Positions 15,838 to 20,640 of a stretch of 20,640 nucleotides of DNA are shown here, piece by piece. Within the stretch, counting starts at the first letter, position 1, and every line of letters starts with the position of its first letter. Below the pieces are notes generated by a model, which had not been told where the DNA came from, ran no database searches, and saw nothing but the letters and a program-made list of their open reading frames with translations. A program made the translations under genes and the position numbers. Source of the DNA: an uncultured Bacilli bacterium (GTDB lineage Bacteria; Bacillota_I; Bacilli_A; RF39; UBA660); NCBI GenBank assembly GCA_910584305.1, contig CAJTZW010000020.1, positions 1-20,640 on the forward strand. Direction: 5' to 3'.

Positions 15838-16458
15838 ATGAAACGACCAAATAAAAAACTTACAATCCTATTTGCTTTCTTTGCTATGATGTTATGTTGT
15901 ACAAATGTTTCAGCAAAAAATGTTACAACTATATCAATGAATGAAACTAAATTTTCTTATAATATATATGTAGCTGATATAAGTGGATTTAAATTTGCTA
16001 ATGTTAAAATCAACTGTGCAGGGGAAGAAATTCCTTATGGGGCTCCATATATTGTTCATAACATCATCAATTTACTGAAGATAATTACTCCAATTGTATT
16101 AATTATTCTTGGAATGGTTGACTTTACAAGAGCTGTAGTAGCAAGCGATGAAAAACAAATGAAAGAAGCAAGTACTCGATTTATAAGAAGAATATTTGCT
16201 GCTGTTGTTGTATTCTTTGTAGTTGTAATTGTCCAATTTGTATTTAGTCTGCTTGGATCTAATGATGAGAGCGCATTAGGATGCTTTAATTGTTTTGTAA
16301 ATGGATCTTGCTATCCATATTCTGATACCAAAGATGATGACACAACTCCTAGCACCCCAGATTCTAACACTTCAAGTTCTAATACTTCAAATTCTTCATC
16401 AGGTGGTGTGACATCATCAAGTGGGCATTCTCATGGTGGCTCAAGTGCAGGTTTTTAA
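15838..16458 (+). CDS. Pilin-like membrane protein (VirB2/TrbC or Mbov_0395 type)
   Basis: The 206-residue product has a signal peptide (MKRPNKKLTILFAFFAMMLCC, likely cleavage after VSA at residue 26), a short ectodomain, and two hydrophobic helices around a charged loop: NLLKIITPIVLIILGMVDF, then SDEKQMKEASTRFIRR, then FAAVVVFFVVVIVQFVFSLLG. This is the layout of conjugation pilins such as TrbC/VirB2 and the Mbov_0395 family of Mollicutes. A Cys-bearing segment (GCFNCFVNGSC) and a low-complexity Ser/Thr/Asn tail ending GHSHGGSSAGF follow. No type IV secretion genes accompany it. The start at 15838 is chosen because the promoter lies at 15783-15812 and GGAGATAGGGG serves as SD; an upstream ATG at 15790 or so would precede transcription. 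Confidence 0.75.
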   Translation: MKRPNKKLTILFAFFAMMLCCTNVSAKNVTTISMNETKFSYNIYVADISGFKFANVKINCAGEEIPYGAPYIVHNIINLLKIITPIVLIILGMVDFTRAVVASDEKQMKEASTRFIRRIFAAVVVFFVVVIVQFVFSLLGSNDESALGCFNCFVNGSCYPYSDTKDDDTTPSTPDSNTSSSNTSNSSSGGVTSSSGHSHGGSSAGF

Positions 16459-16478
16459 AATTAAAAACTTTAATTTTT
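16457..16478 (+). terminator. Weak AT-only hairpin after the pilin-like gene
   Basis: AAAATTAAA (16457-16465) and TTTAATTTT (16469-16477) can pair around 3 bases, ending in Ts. With no G-C pairs it is a poor terminator; kept as a low-confidence candidate. Confidence 0.3.
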
Positions 16479-16604
16479 GATGTGAACCCTTTATTTAAAA
16501 CAATATACAAATTATTTAATATCTATTTTACTACTAATTTACTATTTTATATAAAATCTTCATACAATTATATAAGAAAATCAAAATTTTTCTGATATGA
16601 ATTT

Positions 16605-16633
16605 TTGACAATAATTATAAAATATGTTATTAT
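16605..16633 (+). promoter_or_regulatory. Promoter of candidate antitoxin RNA
   Basis: TTGACA (16605-16610, perfect) and TATTAT (16628-16633) are 17 bases apart, with no plus-strand ORF following before a hairpin terminator about 115 bases downstream. This supports a small non-coding transcript starting near 16640. Confidence 0.75.
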
Positions 16634-16639
16634 GAATAT

Positions 16640-16750
16640 GTCAAGGAAACTTGCATAAAATAAAAAAAGGAATACCTAGTTTTGCTGAGTTAGGTACTAT
16701 TCCAAAAAATTGTTCAAGTACCGACTTATATAGTTGGTACTATTTTTATT
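16640..16750 (+). ncRNA. Candidate type I antitoxin RNA
   Basis: The predicted transcript runs from about 16640 to a terminator at 16717-16750. Near its 5' end is CAAG-GAAA-CTTG (16642-16653), a hairpin with a GNRA tetraloop that could stabilise it. A second hairpin joins GGAATA/CCTA (16669-16678) with TAGG/TATTCC (16691-16703). The last is AGTACCGAC (16717-16725) with GTTGGTACT (16733-16741), one G-U pair, followed by ATTTTTATT. It contains no convincing ORF. It is antisense to the 3' end of the minus-strand hydrophobic peptide gene, including its last eight codons, as expected for antisense RNA of Fst- or TxpA-like systems. Confidence 0.6.
16662..16703 (-). terminator. Terminator of the small toxin mRNA (minus strand)
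   Basis: Read on the minus strand, GGAATA(GTA)CCTA pairs with TAGGTATTCC, a 10-bp stem with a 3-base bulge, and is followed by a run of seven T (plus 16662-16668). It lies inside the opposing antitoxin RNA, so the two transcripts overlap tail to tail. Confidence 0.65.
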
Positions 16751-16818
16751 AAAATGACTAAAATCACAATAATAAGGAGTATTATGATAGTACAAAGATA
16801 TTCGTCTTTCTTTCTCAT
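16726..16818 (-). CDS. Small hydrophobic peptide, candidate type I toxin (30 aa)
   Basis: The ATG at 16818 opens a 30-residue frame ending TAA at 16726. The product has a charged head (MRKKDEYLCT), one long Ile/Leu/Val helix of about 14 residues, a Lys, and a short tail ending VPTI. This is the form of membrane-acting type I toxins. Translation signals are excellent: AAAGGAGGTGA seven bases before ATG. That SD is buried in a leader hairpin (16827-16853), as in known type I toxin mRNAs. A promoter (minus TTGTTT, 17 bases, TATAAT) lies at 16889-16917, and a terminator at 16662-16703. I do not recognise the peptide as Fst, TxpA, Ibs or Hol-Tox. The toxin role is inferred. Confidence 0.6.
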   Translation of the reverse strand: MRKKDEYLCTIIILLIIVILVILIKIVPTI

Positions 16819-16822
16819 AATT

Positions 16823-16862
16823 TCACCTCCTTTCACTTCTAAAAGTAAAGGAGAATAGTACC
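16823..16862 (-). promoter_or_regulatory. SD-sequestering leader hairpin of the toxin mRNA
   Basis: On the minus strand, CTCCTTTACTT (plus 16843-16853) pairs with AAGTGAAAGGAG (plus 16827-16838): 11 pairs, one bulged G, tetraloop TTAG. The 3' arm contains the SD core. Just upstream, GGTACTATTC (plus 16853-16862) is complementary to GAATAGTACC in the mRNA's own 3' terminator region (plus 16693-16702), allowing a long-range 5'-3' contact. Confidence 0.6.
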
Positions 16863-16888
16863 CAAACTAACTAAATATTCCTATAAAT

Positions 16889-16917
16889 ATTATACTATTA
16901 GCGATAGATAAAAACAA
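16889..16917 (-). promoter_or_regulatory. Promoter of the toxin mRNA
   Basis: Minus-strand TATAAT (plus 16889-16894) with TTGTTT (plus 16912-16917) 17 bases upstream. Transcription would start near 16882 and give an mRNA of about 220 bases. Confidence 0.6.
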
Positions 16918-16989
16918 GCGAACATGCTAATTTTTATAAGCTTAAAGTTATTTATATAATTTACAAATTAATACTATGGAGATGAATTA

Positions 16990-17612
16990 ATGAATGTGAA
17001 TGAAGAATTAAAAAGATATGTTGAACAAAATATATTTTCTCAGTATATTTTGAACGATAAAGGACATCAAATAGAGCATATAAAATATGTTATTAATAGA
17101 TGTTAAAAATTAAGCAAAAATAGGGATGTTGATAATAACATGCTTTATATAATAGTAGCATATCATGATATTGGTATCATATAGATTATAAAAATCATGA
17201 AATAGTTTCTGCTCAAATTATGTATAATGATATTAACTTAAACAAATTTTTTAGTAATGAGAATTTAATAATAATGAAAGAAGCGATAGAAGATCATAGA
17301 GCTTCATTAGATAGAGAACCTAGAAGTATTTATGGAAAACTATTATCGTCTGCAGATAGAAATATTGATGTTAACGACTCATTAAAAAGAATTTATCTTT
17401 ATAGCATTACACATTTTAATAAACTCAGTGAGAAGGAAACAATTGAGGAATGTTATAAACATACATTAAAAAAATTTGGAAATAATGGTTATGCTAATCT
17501 CTTTGTAGAAGATACTGATTATAATAATTACTTAAAAGAATTACAGCTTCTTTTAAACAATAAAGAAAAATTTATTGAAAGACTAAAAGACATTATAACT
17601 AAAATTAAATAA
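16990..17612 (+). pseudogene. HD-domain phosphohydrolase, inactivated
   Basis: From ATG 16990 the frame reads MNVNEELKRYVEQNI, GHQIEHIKYVINRC, then a TAA at 17104. After it the same frame continues KLSKNRDVDNNMLYIIVAYHDIG, with the HD dyad, until about 17175. The rest (HIDYKNHEIVSAQIM, then EDHRASLDREPRS and SADRNID) is in another frame, open to 17612. Joined, this gives a roughly 207-residue HD hydrolase with metal ligands His (GHQIEH), HD, His (EDHR) and Asp (SADR). One nonsense codon and one single-base loss thus break an otherwise well-conserved gene, suggesting recent decay. The part from ATG 17220 alone lacks the HD dyad. Sequencing error is less likely because two lesions are needed. 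Confidence 0.8.
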
Positions 17613-17619
17613 AAAAATT

Positions 17620-17640
17620 GCTACATGCTTCATGCTACAT
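17620..17640 (+). repeat. Three tandem heptamers
   Basis: GCTACAT, GCTTCAT and GCTACAT follow each other directly; the middle copy differs by one base. They lie immediately upstream of the structured segment and may be binding sites or chance. Confidence 0.5.
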
Positions 17641-17746
17641 AATAAGAGTAATACTATCCTTAGTATGGCGAGGACTTTAGTGGCTATGCCACTAGTTCCG
17701 CTCACAGGCTATGTTTTGATACTATGACATCGAATAGTATTTTTTT
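17641..17746 (+). ncRNA. Candidate structured small RNA
   Basis: Three hairpins are visible: ATACTA-TCCT-TAGTAT (17651-17666); a strong one with TAGTGGC-TAT-GCCACTA at its tip, extended by GAGGAC and GTTCC/CTC; and ATACTAT (17719-17725) with ATAGTAT (17734-17740) followed by seven T, a terminator. The first ATACTAT can also pair with the last ATAGTAT, giving an alternative fold. G+C is clearly higher than in flanking DNA. A promoter is not clear: TTGCTA (17618) and CATAAT (17638) are only 14 apart. It does not match SRP RNA, 6S or a riboswitch class I know. It could also be the end of a lost mobile element. Confidence 0.4.
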
Positions 17747-17956
17747 AAATATTTAAAATTAATACTTTGAAAGTTTGAGAATTTTTGCTACTTATTTACT
17801 ATTTTTGAAAGTAAAAATATAAGGAATTATAAAAGTATATGTGAATGTCTCTCAATAACGAAAGTATCATAACTCCCTATAAATAAAGGTTATAAAAACA
17901 TTTAAGAACTTATGAAAAGTCGCTTAAAATACACTATACTTTTATAAAAAAACTAT

Positions 17957-17986
17957 TTGATATGGCTTTTTCTTTTTGTTTATTAT
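17957..17986 (+). promoter_or_regulatory. Promoter for ffh
   Basis: TTGATA (17957-17962) and TATTAT (17981-17986) are 18 bases apart; a perfect TATAAT overlaps at 17986-17991. The ATG is at 18008, so the leader is about 15 bases: AAAACAAGGTGATAAC. Confidence 0.6.
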
Positions 17987-18007
17987 ATAATAAAACAAGG
18001 TGATAAC

Positions 18008-19315
18008 ATGTTTGAAAATTTAGGTGATAGACTACAGAGTGTTATGGATAAAATTCGTGGATATGGAAAAATAACAGAAGAGAATATTGGTGAAATGACA
18101 CGTGAAATACGTTTGGCATTATTAGAAGCCGATGTAAATTATAAAGTGGTAAAAGAATTTATTTCCTCTGTAAAAGAAAAAGCACTTGGAGAAGAAGTGG
18201 CGAAATCATTAAAGCCAGGAGAAATGTTTGTCAAAATCGTAAAAGATGAACTTGTAGAATTGCTTGGAGGAGAGAAGAAAGACTTATATATAAGTGGGCA
18301 TCCTTCTGTCCTGATGTTAGTTGGATTACAGGGAAGTGGTAAAACAACCACTATTGCAAAAATTGCTTCTCACCTCCGTAAAAAATATAAAAAGAAACCC
18401 CTTCTTGTTGCATGTGATGTATATAGACCGGCTGCTATTAACCAATTGGAACAACTAGGTCGTGAATTAAATATATCTGTATATACAGAAGGGAAAAAAA
18501 ATCCAGTAGAGATCTCCCAAAATGCTGTTTCATATGCGAAAGAGAATGGATATGACTATGTACTAATAGATACTGCGGGACGTCTCCATATAGATGAAGA
18601 ACTGATGACAGAATTAAGTAATATTACAAATGAAGTAAACCCAGATGAAATCTTACTTGTCATCGATAGTATGACGGGACAAGATGCCATTAATGTGATT
18701 GAAGGATTCAATAGTCAATTAACTTTGACAGGTGCAATTTTAACAAAATTGGATGGAGATACACGTGGAGGAGCAGCTCTTTCTATACGCCATTTAACGA
18801 ATGTTCCAATTAAGTTTATTGGTGTAAGCGAGAAAATGGATGGACTAGAGGAATTTTATCCAGAACGTATGGCAACTCGTATTCTTGGTATGGGGGATCT
18901 CATGTCAATTGTAGAAAAAGCGGAATCTGTAATCGATGAGGATGTTGCAATGAAAGCAGCGAAAAAGATGCAAAAGGGGGATTTTGATTTAGAAGATTTT
19001 CTAGAACAATTAAATCAGATAAAAAAATTGGGACCTTTAGAAAACATTATAAAAATGTTGCCAGGAGCAAAGAAAATGGGATTATCAAATATTCAGATAA
19101 ATCCAAAAGATATGGCCCATATAGAAGCTATTATCCAGTCCATGACAAAGGAAGAAAGAAAAAATCCAAATATTTTGAAGGCAAGTAGAAAACAAAGGAT
19201 TGCCAAGGGTAGTGGCAGAAGTGTAGAAGAGGTAAATCGATTATTAAAACAATTTGAAGAAATGAAAAAAATGATGAAAATGATGAAAAGTGGGAAAATG
19301 AAATTACCATTCTAG
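18008..19315 (+). CDS. ffh: Signal recognition particle protein Ffh
   Basis: Ffh (SRP54) binds SRP RNA and signal sequences and pairs with FtsY for co-translational targeting. The 435-residue product starts MFENLGDRLQSVMDKIRG. The GTPase domain has G1 GLQGSGKTTT (about 105-114), DVYRPAAINQL, G3 DTAGRLH (about 188), G4 TKLDGDTRGG, and the closing GVSEKMDGLEEF. The M domain (after about 300) carries the RNA-binding RIAKGSGRSVEEVN and a Met-rich tail (MKKMMKMMKSGKM). The ATG at 18008 is used because the conserved N terminus starts there and ACAAGGTGAT precedes it; longer frames would begin upstream of the promoter -10. It has its own promoter, apart from the ftsY-ylxM operon. Confidence 0.96.
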   Translation: MFENLGDRLQSVMDKIRGYGKITEENIGEMTREIRLALLEADVNYKVVKEFISSVKEKALGEEVAKSLKPGEMFVKIVKDELVELLGGEKKDLYISGHPSVLMLVGLQGSGKTTTIAKIASHLRKKYKKKPLLVACDVYRPAAINQLEQLGRELNISVYTEGKKNPVEISQNAVSYAKENGYDYVLIDTAGRLHIDEELMTELSNITNEVNPDEILLVIDSMTGQDAINVIEGFNSQLTLTGAILTKLDGDTRGGAALSIRHLTNVPIKFIGVSEKMDGLEEFYPERMATRILGMGDLMSIVEKAESVIDEDVAMKAAKKMQKGDFDLEDFLEQLNQIKKLGPLENIIKMLPGAKKMGLSNIQINPKDMAHIEAIIQSMTKEERKNPNILKASRKQRIAKGSGRSVEEVNRLLKQFEEMKKMMKMMKSGKMKLPF

Positions 19316-19412
19316 CTAGCTTTTATTTTAAAAGATAACTTAGGTAGCCTTTAAAATATAAAAAATATGCACCAATATAAGGCAAACATCTTATGCAAAA
19401 ATCTCCTTCTTA

Positions 19413-19421
19413 CATACTATA
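19413..19421 (+). promoter_or_regulatory. Possible sporulation sigma -10 (sigma-K or sigma-E type)
   Basis: CATACTATA matches the sigma-K -10 consensus CATAnnnTA and is close to the sigma-E form. It lies 23 bases before the start of a coat-like gene. A matching -35 (AC about 16 bases upstream) is not visible, so this is tentative. Confidence 0.35.
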
Positions 19422-19443
19422 AACTAGATAAGGAGGAGTAAAA

Positions 19444-19743
19444 ATGTTTAGAAATTGTTGTTGTAATAACAATAGACAGAATATGATGGGGTTTGGGCCA
19501 CAACCAATGATGATGGGTGGTATGAACCAAGCGCCAATTATGGAAGGTCAAGTAATAGAACCAACTATTACAAAATGTGTTGAACAAGAATTCTATCATG
19601 AGGTACCACATGTATGCCCAATTCATACACACACTATAAACAGACACATTTATAAACATACATATACACCACAATATTCTTGCTCTGAAGAATGTCAAGT
19701 TAGCAATATTGATTGTGGAAAATGTTCAGGATTTGCACAATAA
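19444..19743 (+). CDS. CotD-like spore coat protein
   Basis: The 99-residue product is rich in Cys, His, Met and Asn. It begins MFRNCCCNNN, then has a Met/Gly/Pro-rich part, then QAPIMEGQVIEPTITKCVEQEF, VPHVCPIHTHTINRHIYKH, YTPQYSC, and a Cys-rich end (CSEECQVSNIDCGKCSG). The pattern PHxxPxHTxxxNxH with a preceding PI and a later Tyr-Pro is that of CotD-family inner coat proteins. It may be crosslinked into the coat through its cysteines. The SD ATAAGGAGGAG is strong, and a sporulation-type -10 precedes it. It is monocistronic, with a terminator after. The call implies that the organism sporulates or descends from a sporulator. Confidence 0.75.
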   Translation: MFRNCCCNNNRQNMMGFGPQPMMMGGMNQAPIMEGQVIEPTITKCVEQEFYHEVPHVCPIHTHTINRHIYKHTYTPQYSCSEECQVSNIDCGKCSGFAQ

Positions 19744-19745
19744 TG

Positions 19746-19778
19746 AAAAGGCAAGAAATATCTTGTCTTTTTCTTTAC
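19746..19778 (+). terminator. Terminator after the CotD-like gene
   Basis: AAAAGGCAAGA (19746-19756) pairs with TCTTGTCTTTT (19761-19771), 11 pairs including one G-U, tetraloop AATA, then TTCTTT. Confidence 0.8.
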
Positions 19779-19828
19779 TAATGACATAAAATAATGTAAA
19801 ATATATTTTGTTAGAAAGAGTGGTTTGA

Positions 19829-20566
19829 ATGAAACTAGATATACAATTATTTGGAAGAGCGTATGAAGTGAGAAAGGCAAGTATTCAGAAAACAGGCGCT
19901 GCAAAGGCAAAACTATATTCTATGTATGCTAGAGAAATATATGATGTAGCAAAAAAAGGTGGAACAGATCCAGTATCAAATGCCTCGCTAAAAAGAATCA
20001 TAGAAAGAGCAAAGAAGGAGCAAGTTCCAGGGGATATTATTAAAAGAGCCATTGAAAAAGTAAATAGTGGGGCTGATGAAACCTATCAACATACCACATA
20101 TGAAATGTTTGGCCCTGCGGGGTCAACACTAGTGATTGAATGTTTAACAGATAATTTAAATAGAAGTATAAGTGATTTAAGAGCAGTAGTTAATAAATGT
20201 CATATTAAGATGGGGGCACAAGGAAGTGTACTATTTAACTATGATCACTTATGTGTCGTTGGTTTTGTTGGGTTAGACGAGGAAGCTACCATGGATGCTT
20301 TAATCGAAAAAGATGTAGATGTTGATGATATTGAATGTGAAGAAGGAAATATTACTCTATATGGAAAACCACAGGATTTATATAATATAAAGGAAGCTAT
20401 CGTAGCAAAAATTCCAAATATAGAATTTGATATCGATGAAATTACCTATATACCTAAAGAAAAAGTAACTTTAAGTGGAGAAGATTTAGAAATTTTTAAT
20501 AGAGCATTAACATTACTAGATGAAGTTGAAGATGTTCAACATGTATATCATAATGTAGATTTATAG
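19829..20566 (+). CDS. YebC/PmpR/TACO1-family protein with L27-like N-terminal extension
   Basis: YebC-family proteins are about 240-250 residues; recent work links them to ribosome function at proline stretches, older work to transcription regulation. The 245-residue product matches the YeeN-type branch: GRAYEVRKASIQKTGAAKAKLYSMYAREIYDVAKKGG, then IERAKKEQVPGDIIKRAIEK, YEMFGPAGSTLVIECLTDNLNR, GAQGSVLFNYDH, and the C-terminal VQHVYHNVDL. Instead of a plain Met before GRAYEV there are eight residues, MKLDIQLF. No other in-frame start codon exists between 19829 and GRAYEV, so this is translated. The extension resembles the Prp cleavage motif of L27, as in the L32 of this window. A weak promoter (ATGACA, 17 bases, TATTTT) and SD GAAAGAGTGG lie upstream. 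Confidence 0.93.
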   Translation: MKLDIQLFGRAYEVRKASIQKTGAAKAKLYSMYAREIYDVAKKGGTDPVSNASLKRIIERAKKEQVPGDIIKRAIEKVNSGADETYQHTTYEMFGPAGSTLVIECLTDNLNRSISDLRAVVNKCHIKMGAQGSVLFNYDHLCVVGFVGLDEEATMDALIEKDVDVDDIECEEGNITLYGKPQDLYNIKEAIVAKIPNIEFDIDEITYIPKEKVTLSGEDLEIFNRALTLLDEVEDVQHVYHNVDL

Positions 20567-20567
20567 G

Positions 20568-20590
20568 AAGAATGTATATACATTCTTTTT
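20568..20590 (+). terminator. Terminator after the yebC homologue
   Basis: AAGAATGT (20568-20575) and ACATTCTT (20580-20587) pair around ATAT, and T residues follow to 20590. It begins 1 base after the stop codon. Confidence 0.8.
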
Positions 20591-20629
20591 GTATAATAGA
20601 AAAGTCATACTCAAATTTTTGAAAAACGA

Positions 20630-20635
20630 TTGACA
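20630..20635 (+). promoter_or_regulatory. -35-like TTGACA at window end
   Basis: A perfect TTGACA stands 5 bases before the end of the window. It probably belongs to the promoter of the next gene; its -10 would be outside. Confidence 0.3.
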
Positions 20636-20640
20636 CAAAC

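Larger units (their letters stand above)
17613..18007. other. 395-base intergenic region before ffh
   Basis: No convincing ORF on either strand. From left to right it holds three heptamers in tandem (17620-17640), a structured, unusually GC-containing segment ending in a terminator-like hairpin (17641-17746), about 200 bases of AT-rich DNA with only an imperfect inverted repeat (about 17822-17876), and the ffh promoter (17957-17986). Confidence 0.6.

Noticed and set aside
16360..16458. Ser/Thr/Asn-rich tail of the pilin-like protein as a sorting signal or tandem repeat
   Set aside because: There is no LPXTG-like motif with a terminal hydrophobic helix, and no repeat unit of constant length.
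16457..16604. Further gene or repeat after the pilin-like protein
   Set aside because: This is AT-rich, stop-dense sequence; only a weak hairpin without G-C pairs was found.
17620..17640. CRISPR-like repeats
   Set aside because: The units are 7 bases in direct tandem without spacers.
17641..17746. SRP RNA (ffs) upstream of ffh
   Set aside because: The conserved SRP apical loop (GGTCAGG, GGAA tetraloop, AGCAGCC) is not present.
17820..17885. Minus-strand ATG after AGGGAG near 17870, 24-residue frame (starts MILSLLRDIH)
   Set aside because: SD-to-ATG distance is only 2 bases, there is no clear promoter or terminator, and the peptide lacks a clean membrane helix. It was considered as a second small toxin.

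Overview
The window is strongly AT-rich, uses the standard bacterial code (TGG for Trp, TGA as stop) and has Shine-Dalgarno sites of the AAAGGAGGTGAT type. It encodes RNase J, TmcAL, a CotD-like coat protein and a KinB-like sensor kinase, so a low-GC, Gram-positive, probably spore-forming Firmicute is indicated. A gut Bacilli lineage related to Mollicutes (RF39 or Erysipelotrichia-like) would fit, but this placement is inference. No tRNA, rRNA, CRISPR array or intact transposase was seen.

Layout. 1-394: a possible promoter with a ten-G run in its spacer, then a decayed lipoprotein-like gene. 395-5263: a surface protein with a sortase-type tail, then an SPFH protein and two zinc-ribbon membrane proteins resembling the Bacillus YdjI/YdjG/YdjH membrane-stress module. 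5275-7991: tmcAL diverges from a HAD phosphatase gene, which is followed by yceD and rpmF. 8040-10043: a lone pseudopilin, a membrane-anchored PTS EIIB-like domain without its cysteine, and a sensor kinase. 10045-12343: RNase J and an unrecognised conserved-looking gene, both on the minus strand. 12459-14008: ftsY, a small membrane protein and ylxM, overlapping end to end. 14027-16458: a HerA/DUF87-type ATPase and a VirB2/Mbov_0395-like pilin-like membrane protein. 16600-18007: a low-coding zone holding a probable type I toxin-antitoxin locus, an HD-hydrolase pseudogene and a structured RNA candidate. 18008-20566: ffh, a CotD-like protein and a YebC-family protein.

Two observations stand out. 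First, 16605-16917 has the architecture of a type I toxin-antitoxin system that I do not recognise. A 30-residue single-span hydrophobic peptide is encoded on the minus strand, with a near-perfect SD buried in a 5' leader hairpin. Facing it is a short plus-strand RNA with its own consensus promoter, and the two transcripts overlap at their 3' ends, each with a hairpin terminator. Second, both ribosomal protein L32 and the YebC homologue start with an extension (MLKLDIQMF and MKLDIQLF) that closely matches the N-terminal cleavage motif of Firmicute L27, the substrate of the cysteine protease Prp. In both, the predicted cut would restore the canonical mature N terminus, which suggests Prp processing beyond L27.

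The SRP genes ftsY, ylxM and ffh lie in one neighbourhood, but ffh is separated from ylxM by about 4 kb of accessory-looking DNA. Many genes share a compact layout: a -10 box, then about 15 bases, then GGTGATA and the start codon, implying very short leaders.
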